DNA of 64,000 bases from Conus ventricosus (GCA_018398815.1 CM031616.1:37877886-37941885); one strand, 5' to 3'; positions 11,291 through 23,265 are shown, counted from the stretch's first letter. Notes: generated from the letters alone by a model not told the origin. A program made the numbers and translations.

Positions 11291-12129
11291 AGATAAACTG
11301 GGAGTACGTTTATATGCTTTGCATCTTGTTTTTTTTCTTGTGCTTGTATATTGATGCTTCTTATATGACAGTTTTCGGTATGGAGTCATTGGCGCAACTG
11401 AGCGAATTAAACAGAAATAGGAATGTATTACCCCCATTATCATCTTCCTGAACCTAATCATAAACGGACTATAGATTACACACGGGTCATGGGAGGGTCG
11501 TGCGCTGTCACGATTTTAACTTTTCATTCATCAGACGCCCAAATCATTATCTGTACATTTAGAATAGATTTTAATGTAATGTTTAGCAGGTTGGTTTCAA
11601 CGTAACATTTAGACAGGTCGGTTTCGGTGTGATGTTAGACAGACTGATTTTACGTCATTTCTACATCTCTTGGTTTTGATGTACTTTTTTTTGTAAATAC
11701 TTATTTCGGTATGATTTCCATGTAATTTTTAAACATTCTGACTTCAAGTAAATTCTTGGACGTGTGGATATTCATGTAATGTTGTTTTTTTCCCCTCGAT
11801 AAGCTGACATCGGGGTTTTGACACTCTCGCTGCTATCAATGCAACTTTAAGGTAAACTGACTGAAATCTAATTTTCAGACGGGCTGATTTGAAATAATTT
11901 TTTTGACAGACCTAGGCCCTATATGAATATAATTTCAAGACTTCCTGATTTTCAAAGTTATTTTGGACAGACTGACTTCAATGTTTATGAATTGTGTTTT
12001 GTTTTGATTTTTTTTTTTTTTACACTACCTGATTGCAAAGTAAGCGTATTAATTTTACACTTATTTTCATGCCACGGATTACCCGAATTCTTTTTGCTCT
12101 GAATTAAAGTGCCTTTGTTATCTTCACTG
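11291..12129. other. AT-rich non-coding
   Basis: Loose repeats of phrases such as 'gacagactgatttt...taatttt' at 11560-12050 suggest a very degenerate tandem array. No gene. Confidence 0.5.
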
Positions 12130-12379
12130 AATGTGTGTGAGCGCGTACGCGTGCGTGCGTGTGTCTGTGTTTGTGTCTGCGCGCGCGCGCGTGTGTGTAT
12201 GTGTACGTGCATGTGTGTATGTGCGTGCGTGTGTGTGAGTGTGCGTGTGTGTGTACGTGTGTTTGTGCGTGCATGCGTGTGTGTGTCTTGTGTCTGTATG
12301 TAGGTGCACAAAGCTTCCACTGGACGGTTTGATCACATTTCGAGTGTGTGTATGTGCGTGCGTGCGTGTGTGCGTACGT

Positions 12380-12430
<51 letters not shown>

Positions 12431-12440
12431 GTGTGTGTGT
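12130..12440. repeat. (GT)n/(GC) microsatellite block
   Basis: Interrupted GT/GC/GTAC alternation with a short unique insert at 12300-12345. Confidence 0.95.
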
Positions 12441-12521
12441 CATTCTTCAGCACTTGCCACACACACAAAATCCGATGATTGGAAGTGAAACAAAATTGTT
12501 ATCGGTGAAACATTGGTTTTA

Positions 12522-12692
12522 CATACAGAAATGACTGCAATGTATGGATCCACAAGAGAGAAAGCTACAGATAACTGATAGAGAAATGACTATAGTATAT
12601 GGATCCACAAGACATAAGCTGCAGATAATAGATACAGAAATGACTACAGTATATGGATCCACAAAAGAGGAAGCTACAGATAATATCGCTTG
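12522..12692. repeat. 54-55-bp tandem repeat, three copies
   Basis: GGATCCACAA occurs at 12546, 12601 and 12655. Units share 'aaatgactacagtatatggatcc' and 'aagctacagataa' phrases with a few substitutions. Confidence 0.9.
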
Positions 12693-13180
12693 AGCAAAAA
12701 GCAATGTCAACTCAAATCCCTTGTTAAAAGTAACTCACGCTGCGTTGTGGCACAACCATGTCCATTACACCCAGGTCAGGAAAACTGGCACTGCTTCCTT
12801 GACTGATTCGTTGAATTTGCTTCTTATTGTCTTCTGGCTGTCACGGTGTAAACAAATTCCCTGTTTTACAGTCGTGTCCTGTCCGTTGCACAGCTAGTAC
12901 TATGCAACACGTTACTTCTTTCATTTTATTTTATTTTTTTTTCAATGAACGAATCTATAAAAAAAATGTTATGATCAATATCATGGCACTAGCTAAGATC
13001 TCAGCACCAAAATCTGTTTACAGACATGGAGAAATCTGAGTGAATTGCAATTTTGTAATCTGCAAGGCGTCATGAAAGATCAAAGCGAATTATGCCACTC
13101 TGTGAAAGAACGAAGTCTTTTTTTTTTAAGTTAGAAGTAAGCCTGCACACCTTTGAAAGTATTTACTTTTGACACAGCGG
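12693..13180. other. Non-coding, no gene recognised
   Basis: Mixed AT-rich sequence. No domain or splice pattern identified. Confidence 0.5.
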
Positions 13181-13182
13181 AG

Positions 13183-13223
13183 CACACACACACGCACGCA
13201 TGCACGCACGCACGCACACGCAC

Positions 13224-13256
<33 letters not shown>

Positions 13257-13257
13257 C

Positions 13258-13302
<45 letters not shown>

Positions 13303-13411
13303 CACACACACACACACTGCAAGCAAGGGAAATCTAACAAGCTAGTTTAATCATTTCTTTCAGAGTTTATAAAATATAAAAGCACACAAATCTTTCAAAC
13401 TGACCACACAG

Positions 13412-13477
<66 letters not shown>

Positions 13478-13482
13478 ACAAA
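13183..13482. repeat. (CA)n/(CACG)n microsatellites
   Basis: (GCAC)n then (CA)n at 13183-13318, and a second (CA)n at about 13411-13482, separated by about 95 bp of AT-rich sequence. Confidence 0.95.
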
Positions 13483-13649
13483 GATAGAGAGAGACAGAGA
13501 GAGAGATTAAATAGAAATGCGGCTACTTGCGCTGAAGTTGATTGTAAGATAGAAAGACTTTTTTTTTCATCGCACCCCAGAATCGTTAGATGTTTCTTTT
13601 GTGAACTCAAGCCCTGTTTGAATGAAACCCCTTGCGTCGAATCAGTGTA

Positions 13650-13785
13650 AGTGTAATAATAGTAATAATAATAATATTAATTTATATAGTGCCTATCCTC
13701 TATACATTAGGGTTCTAAGCGCTTTGCATAACCAACACATAATAAAGTTATACGATAAGACATAAGCTAATAACAAGACAGGATC
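13650..13785. repeat. Dispersed repeat with 'tatatagtgcc...aagcgcttt' core
   Basis: An (ATA)n lead-in followed by TTATATAGTGCCTATCCT and CTAAGCGCTTTGCA. The same core order occurs at 60935-60990, so this is a dispersed element. Family not identified. Confidence 0.6.
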
Positions 13786-13885
13786 TTACTTTACACAAAA
13801 GCAATAACAAGGAACATAGTGCAAATATATCACATTAACGTATTAACATAATTTACGCAAGCCTACATCCTACACACACGCACCT

Positions 13886-13893
13886 CCCCCCCC

Positions 13894-13930
<37 letters not shown>

Positions 13931-14075
13931 TGCACACGCATGATCACACGCCCACGCCCACAGACACACGTACGCACTCACCTACATCAACACAGCATGC
14001 ACACACAATTGACACAACCTCCAGGCACTCACGCGTGCACGCAAAAACCCACTCAGGCACTCGGAAGATGGATTG

Positions 14076-14164
<89 letters not shown>

Positions 14165-14172
14165 GGGGGGGG
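13886..14172. repeat. Poly-C, (GA)n and (GT)n
   Basis: C tract at 13886-13930, (GA)n at about 14081-14133 and (GT)n at 14134-14162, then G-run 14165-14173. The stretch between (13930-14075) is CA-rich. Confidence 0.9.
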
Positions 14173-14179
14173 GGAGATA

Positions 14180-14910
14180 ACGACTGTTCAAAAGTTTGTT
14201 TTCCCGGCAGATTTGAAAGAAAAGGGTGAAGATATGTATCTGACACTGGTATTCCAGACCGTTTGTCCCTAGAAGGAGAGAGAACGTTGACCAGAACATT
14301 TTGTTCTGACAGAAGGAACGCGCAAAAGACGGCTGTCGGCAGAGGAACAAAGTTGGCGGGGTGGAGTGTAGATGTGGAGGATGTCTGAGAGATGTTGCGG
14401 TCCAGTACCAGAAACAGAAGAGAAACAGATAGAAGCCAGCTTGTAGTCAATTCGACTCTGAATTGGAAGCCAGTGGAGGGACTGCAACAGAGGAGTGACA
14501 TGTTGACGTTTAGATGCTTTGCAAACAAGACTGGCAGCGCAATTCTGGACCTTCTGTAGTTTATCGAGTATGTACTTTGGTGAGCCAGCCAAGAGACTGT
14601 TGGAGTCGTCCAGCCTTGAGAGAACTAAGGAACAAACCAGAGTTTTTGTGGCTTCAGTGGAAAGGAAGTGTCTGATTGAACTGCTCTTACGCATTTCCTG
14701 ATATGCTGCCTAACAAACATCAGACACGTGGTGCTTGAAAGAAAGGGTGGAATCAAAAGTCACACCGAGGTTACGGGCCTGGGATGAGAGTTGAATATTA
14801 GAACTTCAGATGCTGATGGAAGAAGGAAGGGAGGGGTGATCTTGGAGTTTAGGAGGAGCAAGGAGAAGAACTTCAGTTTTGTCATCATTCAGCTGCAATC
14901 TATTCAAATA
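14180..14910 (-). mobile_element. CR1/L2-like non-LTR reverse transcriptase, C-terminal fragment
   Basis: The minus strand reads as the RT palm-to-thumb end of a Jockey-superfamily element. Order from 14905: QLNDDKTEVLLLAP (after the catalytic palm), ARNLGVTFDSTLSFKHHV (the 'LGV..D..L.F..H' motif), RLDDSNSLLAG, LDKLQKVQNCAASLVCKA and PLLQSLHWLPIQSRIDYKL, then a tail with RQLCSSADSRLLRVP. In-frame stops interrupt it at about 14815 and 14710. The catalytic YADD and everything upstream are missing, so this is a 5'-truncated dead copy. CR1 versus L2 is not resolved by eye. Confidence 0.85.
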
Positions 14911-15795
14911 TTCCCGAGATATTTTGACGACCCGGCTTCGTCAATAATTTTTCTTTAGTATTGTTGGTTTCTAATTTTGTTCGATATTGAAAATCATGTT
15001 TGAAGAAATTACCTGCATGTGGTATGCACAAAAATGATGCAATAGAAGCACACAGCTTGTGATGATTGCCGCTTTGCATTGAAGGTGAATATGTTTGATT
15101 GTTTGTTTGTTTGTTAATGATGATCAACGCTGCAAAAGGAATCATTGATGGAAAATAACCAACAGAAAGAGAAACAAATACATTTTACTGGTATGTAACA
15201 CTCGCTGAACATTTTTGCAGTTGACGCGAAAACACGAAATAATTATGAGAAAACATGTCCAGCTTGGTGTAACGTTTAAAAAATGAAATCGTTTGCAGAA
15301 TGCACTATTTCTGACATTGTCGAACTGTTATTTCTGTCTGCCCAAGATCCGTAATTACGGATTCACAAAAGAAATGTGCATTTAATGCAGCAAGCACCGA
15401 TATATAATTTTCTGGTCTCTATGACCAAGGACGCGCAAATCTCGCGTTGATACCACTTCGTCGCCGACCTTTCTCGCATGACTAAAATGTTGGTTGTCCG
15501 CCGCGAGCATGTCTTAAGAACGAAAAAAAAAAAGAAAAGCAGCAACAACAACAACAACAGCAAAAGGGGACTGGTTTAGATCCGGTTAATGTACATTGCT
15601 CTGATATTTTTTTTAACTTTCGCGAGTGTCTGCACCGTCTCATGTAAACGACCACGCTCGTTCATACCTTAGTCTTACCCGGAAAGTTCAAAGCGCTGTA
15701 ATGGTGGTCAGGGGGACGTTATTGCCATGGTAACTCGATCTGTTTGTCACCTTTTGACGTAACCTCTCGGGAAATGTTTGACTTTCTTTTCAGAT
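14911..15795. other. Non-coding, no gene recognised
   Basis: AT-rich; short (ACA)n at about 15540-15560. No domain recognised. Confidence 0.5.
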
Positions 15796-15796
15796 G

Positions 15797-18165
15797 TCTT
15801 ACTTACTTGATACTTACTTGATACTTGATGTATTGGGTGTTTGAGGCCTTTTTTACGAGGCCTGTTCACCACTCCTGTTCAAACTAGACTTGCGTGCGTG
15901 GCATGGCAAAAGCAGTGTAGTTGTAACAGCTGGGGTCAAATTTGTTCGGCAGACTTTCCCAGTGGGCATCCAGTCTTCTTTTAAAAGTACTAATGCTCGG
16001 GGCCGTCACAACACTATCATTTGCCGTGTTACTATCTGGAAGACTGTTCCATGTGGACACCACTCGCTGCGCAAAGAAGTTGGAACGCACATTTAGTTTG
16101 CAATGTCCTTTCTCAAGTTTTAGAGAGTTCCCTCTTGTGTCTCTACCTAGGTGGAGCTGGAACTGAGGTCTGTCTGTATCATATAAACCATGCACGAACT
16201 TGAAAGTGTCAATCATGTCGCCTCTATTTATGCGGTGTTCCAGGCTTGGCAGCTTAAGTACTGCCAGGCGCTCTGGATATGATTTTTCTTTCAGGGGGCC
16301 AATGAGTTTTGTTGCTCGCCTTTGGACATCCTTCAGATCCGCACACAGGGTTTTGAATCTTGGCTGCCATACTGCGTGACCGTACTCCAGAACTGGCCTC
16401 ACAAGGGACTTGTAGAGTTGGATAAAGGTTTCTGGTGTAAGGTGATCAAAGGACCTTCTGATGACCCAAGGATTCTATTGGCCTTTGCTGTTGCTTGTGC
16501 CACCTGGTTCTTGAAACTAAGGTCCCTGTCTACCAACACTCCCAAGTCCCGCTCTACTTCATTCTCTTCCAGTCTAATAGTACAGTCCTCACCCTCAGAG
16601 TTTTTGCTGTTCATACAGTATGTTGCCTCTGTTCTGGGGTTACCAAGCCTAATCACACTGCATTTTTGAGGGTGAAACTTAGTTGCCAATCAGTTGACCA
16701 CCTCTGGAGTCGGTTAAGATCTTCTTGGAGAGTTTGCTGTGCGTCATTATTGTCATTTCGGGCAAAGATTTTTGTATCATCAGCAAAAAGCTCAACATGA
16801 CTCTGGACGTGTCGGGGCAAATCGTTGATGTACAATAGAAAAAGAACAGGTCCTAACACACTGCCCTGTGGGATGCCGCTGGTCACATCTGCTTGGCCTG
16901 ACCTTGTTCCGTTAATATTGACGCACTGCACTCTGTTGGTCAGGAAATCTTGGATCCACTGAAGGACTTTACCCTTAATTCCATGGGCTTCAACTTTAGC
17001 TATCAATCGGCGATGCGGTACGCTGTCAAAAGCCTTCATGAAATCCATGTATATGGCATCAATGCCACCTCCAGCATCCAAAGTCTCTGTCCAGATATCC
17101 AGGGTTTCCAGAAGCTGGGTTATGCATGAGCGTCCTTTGATGAAACCGTGTTGCCGTCTACTGATTAGGTTGTTATCTAGTAGGTGCGCCATCACTTTCT
17201 CACGGATCAGCTTTTCCATCGTCTTACACAGCACACAGGTGAGACTCACAGGTCTGTAGTTGTTAGCTTTGAGCCGACTTCCTTTCTTGAAAATGGGCGT
17301 GACCGTTGCTGTTCTCCAATCCTCTGGGATCTTACCGTCTCTAGTGACTTCCTGAAAATGATGGCCACGGGAACTGCTAGGACGCTTGACAACTCGACAA
17401 GCATGCGCGTGCTGATACCATCTGGTCCTGATGCCTTAGAAGCATTTAAATTCGAGAGGAGTTTCTTAACTTCTTCTGTGGTGATGGTAAGACCGCACAG
17501 TTCTTCTTCATAACTGTACTGGGGAATCTCTGGTAATTCGCCCTCTGTCTCATTTGTAAAGACACTCCAGAAGAAGCTACTTAGGAGGTCAGCTTTTTCT
17601 TTGTCGTTTGTTGTTCTGGTTCCATCCTCTTTTTCCAGGTCACCTACTCCTGTTTTCATCTTTGTTTTTGATTTGACATAAGACCAAAATGCTTTGGGGT
17701 TGGTTTTGGCCTGTGCGGCGACTGTGGCCTCCAGTTTCTTCTTTGCTTTCTTGCATGCCTTAGATGCCTTGTTATTGGCTTTTGCATATGCCAGATATTC
17801 CTTACCATCATCTGTTTCTGACCATCGTCTGAAGAGCTTGTGTTTTTTGCGCACTGATTTCAACGTTCCCCATCCATCCATTTTTTTCTCGGGGTGTTTG
17901 AACCACTGGTTTTGGGGACATGTTTTTCAGCACACTGGTTCAGTCGTTCCTTGAATTTATTCCATGCCTCATTGACTGGTAAGCTGCTGAGTTCGTCCTC
18001 CCATTTAACAGCTCCCAGATCTCTGTCCATCTCACTGTAGTTTGCTTTATTAAATTTAACCGGGGTTGTTCGTGGCTCCTTGGTAACGGCATGAGTCCGC
18101 AGAGTACTTTTTTTTTCACTTTCTGGTGGTGGTGTTCCATTTCTCTGTCTGGTGGTGTGCATTTA
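15797..18165 (-). mobile_element. CR1-like non-LTR retrotransposon, 5'-truncated, with RT
   Basis: A 2.3-kb copy on the minus strand. It begins at about 18160 in the linker between endonuclease and RT (RTTPVKFNKANYSEMDRDL); the endonuclease is absent. The RT runs through fingers (LNASKASGPDGISTRML, about 17430), palm A (AIYMDFMKAFDSVPHRRL, about 17040), GIPQGSVLGPVLFLLYINDLP (about 16850) and the catalytic box FADD (about 16785), to the thumb (RDLGVLVDRDLSFKNQV) and C-terminus (YGHAVWQPRF...RRATKLI...LPSLEHRINRGDMIDTFK). Frame changes occur near 17870, 17310-17250, 16680 and 16400, so it is inactive. The 3' end has a short repeat tail of ACTTGAT/TACTTGA type at about 15803-15832, as expected for CR1-like elements that end in a microsatellite. 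Confidence 0.9.
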
Positions 18166-18495
18166 TTTCTCCTTCTGGTGGCTGTGTTCGTTTTTAGATC
18201 TAGCGATGTCTATGATCTTTTTTCACGTATTTACTTTGACTTGTATCTGGGTCAACTCTCTTGCCTTCAAGTTCATGCTAATGGGTTTTTGGAAGAAAAC
18301 AAAATTCTCACTGCATTTTTTGTAAATTAATAAAACATACTAAATCTCACCTACCGCGCAGATAAATCGAAAAATACTCATTTTCACGCCATTCAACGTT
18401 GATTCGTTTTTCATATCCCCTTTTAGCCTCTTGAGTAACACGGCATATGTCACAGACCGGATGTTATACGTCACCAAGTTTTCCTTGATTTCCAG
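18166..18495. other. Short non-coding gap between retroelements
   Basis: T-rich at the left, no feature recognised. Confidence 0.4.
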
Positions 18496-18496
18496 A

Positions 18497-18790
18497 CTTC
18501 ACCTTCACCTTCACCTATCCCTTGACATCGTCTGTTGTCTTTGGGGCACCGCTGATGATCTGGCCACCACTCTCCTCCATCCGTCCCTGTCCTCCACCGC
18601 TCGCTGAGATTCTGCTAGGCTCATTCCAGTCCACTCTAGGACTTTGTTTCCCACCTCTTCCTTTATCTTCCTCTATTGCGGCTTCCTCTGACTGTTCCTT
18701 GCAGGACTGTCTTTGCAAGGCCTGCTGAACGGGACACATGTCCATACCACTTCATTTTCCGCTTCTTGACGACTGTGAGTAGGTCTTCAA
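18497..18790 (-). mobile_element. RTE-like retrotransposon 3' tail fragment
   Basis: The minus strand from about 18785 reads KKRKMKWYGHVSRSAGLAKT, then a stop, then in another frame ESQRAVEDRDGWRRVVARSS and AVPQRQQ. The 'KWYGHV.R' and 'DRDGWRRVVA.S...PQR' motifs are typical of the extreme C-terminus of RTE-type ORFs. The minus-strand 3' end carries a short (GGTGAA)n tail at about 18497-18520. Only about 290 bp survive. Confidence 0.8.
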
Positions 18791-19035
18791 AATTACCATG
18801 GAAAATTCATGGTAAACGGCATTTGATAGATATGTTTGTATGGTCTACGTCAACGTCGACCAATTTCGAAGATGGGATGGTTGTCAGAATCTACAAAAGT
18901 GGTTATCGAAATCTCTGGATTTCTAACGGTTCAGGTGCGACTCATGCGACAATGTACCATGCAGGACATGCATAAATAGGTAAAGTAATGTTGCTTCTAG
19001 CCCAGCCGACCGCAAAGGGCCATATCAGGGCTGCC
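18791..19035. other. Unassigned spacer
   Basis: No coding match recognised between the two retroelement fragments. Confidence 0.4.
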
Positions 19036-19039
19036 ACCG

Positions 19040-19830
19040 CGTTGAAGTCAACTCACAAGTCATTCATCCACACAGCCCTTTAAAATACATCTTCTAAAAA
19101 CCCTCCTGAAATTTTCCACTATAAAATCTCAGATCCGATAAAACATGTTAATCTCTTTCAAGAATTCAAAGATCGCATCAGGTGGAACATCTCTGAACAA
19201 GGTTTTCATGGAGTCTGCTGTAAAAATGTTTGTGTCTCACATCATGCAAGTCCCAACACTCTAAAAGAACATGTTTCATAGTGAGTGGTACATGACATGG
19301 AATGCACCACGAAGCATCTTCACTCTCTAAAAGGTACGAATGAGTAAAATGCAAATGGCCGGTGTGCAGCCGGCATAGAACCGTTCTTTTTTGCGACCAC
19401 CAGAGGTAGATGAGAGGAACTCTTTTAGGTTTGGACGGATCTCAGAGAGTTTGTTATCCGTTTGTGAATACTAAGCCTCCTGCCTGAGGTGTCTGACATA
19501 ATCATTAACTTATGGTTTTAGATCTGCATAGGGGATAGATATGTTAGACAGTTTCCCTCTTGTGGCATTCTTGCCCAAACGATCAGTGATTTCATTCACT
19601 CCGATGCCAACATGAGTGGGAACCTAAGCCAGAACAATGTTGTGACCTTCCGCTTTCAACGTGGTAAAAAGTTAGAAAAAAAGGGTAGAAGTTCGGGATG
19701 ATGGAGGTTAGGGCCAGCTATGGCCTCCAAAGCTGACAGCGAATCAGACAAAATCAGAAATCCCTTGTTTGTGGATTGAGAGATTATCTTCAGTGCTATG
19801 TGTACAACAGACTACCACTTTAACGAACAC
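19040..19830 (-). mobile_element. RNase H domain of a non-LTR retrotransposon (I/Nimb-like), decayed
   Basis: Hidden by stops, but three blocks read clearly on the minus strand. LILSDSLSALEAI (about 19760-19720) carries the RNase H aspartate. AWVPTHVGIGVNEITDRLGK (about 19630-19575) is the H-G-x-x-x-N-E-x-x-D active-site helix. RLHTGHLHFTHSYLL, CIPCHVPLTMKHVLLECWDL (about 19380-19225) is the zinc-knuckle-like tail that follows RNase H in I/Nimb-type elements. At least two frameshifts separate the blocks. The RT is absent. Confidence 0.8.
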
Positions 19831-20590
19831 TATTCTAGTCATCACTCATAACACTAACAGACCATCCTCTGTACAGACGGCACACTCATTTATCATTTTT
19901 TAACATACACCGCGCTAACCGACCTCAACAATAACTTACACCAAACTTGCAGACCATCGCTGTAACAGAACCACACTCACAGACTAATCTCTATAATAGA
20001 CTATCATTATAACAAACACTACACCATCAGATAAGCACTATAACAGACACTAACAGACTTCTCAATATAACGGACACTAGCCTAACAAACTGTCACTACA
20101 TCCATAGCATCATACCAAAAGGCCATCACGTAATTGGTAACGCATTGATTGACCATAGCTGTAACTGACATCAAACCAGCAGAACATCACTATGACATCA
20201 CACTAACAGACCATTAATGATGGTCTGTTGGTTTAGCGTCAGTAGCCTACTAATAGACTATCACCATGTAACAGATACCACAATTACAAATCATTACAAC
20301 AGACACCACACGAACAGACCACCATCATGATGGACACTACACTTACAGACCATTATTTCAACAGACACCACACTGACAGTTCATCAGTCTGACGGACATC
20401 CCTGACAGGCCATAACTATAACGAATACAAGGATTGTAATGGACAGCATTGTGACCGACCATAACGTGATGACGGTTAGCACACTAACAGACCCTCTTTA
20501 TAACGCATAACACGCTAACACTAACAGACCATCTTTATAACGCATAACACGCTAACAGACCATCACTATAACGGACTCAGAATAACGGAC
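19800..20590. repeat. Highly degenerate tandem array, about 35-bp unit
   Basis: Some twenty diverged copies of a unit around 'acactaacagaccatcactataacgga'. The last three (20480-20575) are the best conserved. Near 20205-20235 a unit is inverted (CTAACAGACCAT ... ATGGTCTGTTGG), giving a local hairpin. Confidence 0.8.
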
Positions 20591-21118
20591 TATCAGTTTC
20601 TTTTATTTGTTTATTTATTGGATGGATACATATGTATTTTGATAATAGACTGCAACAACATGAGCTACAGGAAAAGACTTTAGTAGTCTGCTTGCATCTG
20701 TATTCACGAAAGGGAGGCCAATGAAAGGTGACTTCTTCACACTCAAAAATTATTAACAATCTGATTGATATTCCAAGTAATACCTTGTTTACCTCATCTT
20801 TCACTGACTGACGTGAGCTAACCTGAAAAAGTCCGAGGGAAATGTGTTTGCCATATTACCTAACAAAGTAAACGAGAACTTTCGGTAGCTCATTTACAAG
20901 TGTGATTTACAATCTTGTGCCAAAATTGCACGCAACATTAAACTTACAAGCCCGCACGCTTGATAAAAAAAAAGACATGTACGTATATTTCATGGTATTG
21001 ATTTAAGTCGATATTAAGCCCAGTGCAATCAGACCCCAGATTAATGTTGACAATGAGGGAGCATCATAACAGGCTTCAGGGCCTAGGCTTGTAAAACATG
21101 CGTGAATACATGAGCGCG
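20591..21118. other. Non-coding
   Basis: AT-rich, no recognisable gene or repeat family. Confidence 0.5.
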
Positions 21119-21122
21119 GCGC

Positions 21123-21161
<39 letters not shown>

Positions 21162-21180
21162 TGTGTGTGTGTGTGTGTTG
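21119..21180. repeat. (GTGC)n/(GT)n microsatellite
   Basis: GCGC into (GTGC)n then (GT)n, directly abutting the left end of the Tc1 element. Confidence 0.95.
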
Positions 21181-22694
21181 TACCGAACAGCAAAAGAAAC
21201 GCGAAAATTTGACTTTGACTGTATTTTATTCATAATGTAGAATGTAATTAAATCAACAGTTTTCAACAAAAAGAAATGAAAAGTGGCACAAAAGTTCTGT
21301 GGTGACATGTGAAAACAGAAAGTTCATTTTGACAGTGCGCGTTTTGTGACGAATTTGACAATCAATATGGCGTATGTCCCCCATTGGGCAGCAATAACAG
21401 CTGGCATCTGTGGTGCATGGAGCGCACCAATCGGTTGATGGAAGCCATAGGAACGTTGGCCCAGGCCTGCTGGATGGCCTGCTGCAGTTCTGCGGCGGTG
21501 GTGGGTCTTGGGCGGATCGTGTTCAGCTCCCTTTGCAACATGTCCCAAAAGTGTTCAATGGGGTTCATATCGGGCTCAACGCGGGCCAGGCCATGACAGG
21601 GATCCCTGACTGCTGCAGCAGTCCTGTGTAGCCCTGGCAGAGTGTGGACGGGCATTGTCCTGCTGGAATTCGAAGTTTGCATGCCCGTGGAAAAAGGGCA
21701 CCACATGGGGACGCAGCACCTGATCGATGTATCGCTGCGCTGTGATGCCCCACCACGGCCCGGGGCCAGGCCTTGAAAGAAGACAGGGCCTGCACCTGGT
21801 TACGTCCTATGGCGCCCACAGGATCGTGCTAGGTCCGCCCCAGGTGTTGTGCTCTTGGACGCAGCAGTCTGCATACGTTCTCCATGTCTCCTCCACACTC
21901 GCGCACGCCCATCCAGGTGGTCAACACAGAAGCGGCTCTCATCACTGAACAACACACGCAGCCACTGTGCGTTAGTCCAGTTGACGTGGTTCTGTGCCCA
22001 CTGAAGGCGCGCCTGTCTGTGGCGCACAGTAAGCATGGGGCCCCTGGCTGGCCGATGGTTCCGTAGCCCTCTGTTGGCCAGTCGGCGCCGGACTGTGTCG
22101 GCATGATGGGTGCTGGTGGCCCCAATGACATTCGGGCTCGTTTCGCGGCTGTCCTGAGCGGTCTGGACGTGGGTGGCGGCAGATGTTAGCGATCTTGCTT
22201 GGAGTGGTCCGAGGGGTCTGCGCTCTGTGTCTATCGCAGTGGTCCGTGGCCAGGAATCGGTGCTGCAGGCGGTAAACAGTGGCGATGTGACAGTTGAAGG
22301 TCATAGCCCACAGCCTCGGGAGTGTCTCCGGCCTCCAAACGTCCAACAGCCTCTCGCGTTGTGCAGGTGTCAGTCTTGGCATTGTGTTGGCGTCCAAAAC
22401 GCGATTGCTTAAAACCTGATCAATCGTGTCATTTTTATCCCTGTCACTAGTGAACACTACTGGACTATTCAGATTTGCTGAGCGCTTGCACGTACAGCAC
22501 AGGCGCACGAAAAGCGCGGTCAGAAACACAAGCCTCACGCTGGAAGCAAGAGCGCTAACAACAGAAAATTCCATGGTCTTCCCTCAGCCATTAGTCGTCT
22601 TATACTCAGTGCAAAAAATAACTAAACATAAATTAAACTGGAAGGAATACCCATGACGAAACCAAACAAATTCGCGTTTCTTTGCTGTTCGGTA
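21181..22694 (-). mobile_element. Tc1/mariner-family DNA transposon with both terminal inverted repeats
   Basis: The left end reads TA-CCGAACAGCAAAAGAAACGC (21181 on) and the right end is its inverse, GCGTTTCTTTGCTGTTCGG-TA (to 22694). TIRs are about 25 bp with one indel, and TA flanks each side, the Tc1/mariner target duplication. The total of about 1.51 kb is close to an autonomous Tc1 element. The transposase runs on the minus strand and is broken (see separate entry). The TIRs look fresh enough to be recognised by a related transposase. Confidence 0.9.
21362..22382 (-). pseudogene. Tc1-like transposase, frameshifted
   Basis: The start at 22382 gives MPRLTPAQRERLLDVWRP, a helix-turn-helix entry typical of Tc1 transposases. 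The first catalytic Asp is in FSDESRF (about 21940), the second in QQDNARPHS (about 21655) and the Glu in DMNPIEHFWDMLQREL (about 21555), consistent with a DD34E triad. Several frame changes (at about 22200, 21830, 21720 and 21600) separate the blocks, so no full-length enzyme can be made. It acts, when intact, by cut-and-paste at TA sites. Confidence 0.88.
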
Positions 22695-22711
22695 TATATG
22701 GGTGGGTGGGT

Positions 22712-22745
<34 letters not shown>

Positions 22746-22845
22746 TCCGGAAGTGTTCAAGCTTGGGAATAGGTTGGACATGGAAGATGAACAGGAGGTT
22801 GTAAGGGTGGTGGTGGGTGGCGAGGAAGGGGGGGGGGGGGGGGTT
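22712..22845. repeat. Poly-G tracts
   Basis: G runs at 22712-22743 and 22828-22842 around a GT/GG-rich spacer. Proline-rich frames here are artefacts. Confidence 0.95.
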
Positions 22846-23265
22846 CCGGGATTTGAAGCCTTCACTGGAGAAAGAGGATTGGGCCTCATATGGACAGCAG
22901 TTCCGCTCACTGAGAGCCGTGAATGAATTCTTCCTGTGACTGGTCGTACAGGAGGAAGTAGGCTGCGACTGGTGGGGCTGTCGAGTGAGTTCATCTTGTT
23001 GGGCCGGGGTGGCAGGTGGACTTGTTAATCGTTGTCTGTGCATGGCGGTACCTGTAAAATCATGCTGTCTCGGAGTGGAGTCTTGAGTACTTGCACGCTG
23101 GATGGTTCGGTGGAACCGGTCGACCACCAAGCGGGGCAGCAACAACGCTGGCATGTTGCTCTCTGCTGATGTCTTTGGCAGGTAGCAGTCCCAGGCAGGT
23201 GTCGTGTATTCTAATGTGGGTCGTACCAAGCTTTCTCGTTTATAATAGAGAACCACTTTCATTGA
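22846..23265 (-). mobile_element. Degraded non-LTR RT C-terminus
   Basis: Minus-strand LVRPTLEYTTPAWDCYLPK (about 23230-23170) matches the 'LVRPTLEYAS.VWDPYL' motif of RT thumb regions. The later block RKNSFTALSERNCCP with SSEGFKSRN fits the tail motif of the same kind of ORF. What lies between is too decayed to align by eye. Confidence 0.6.
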
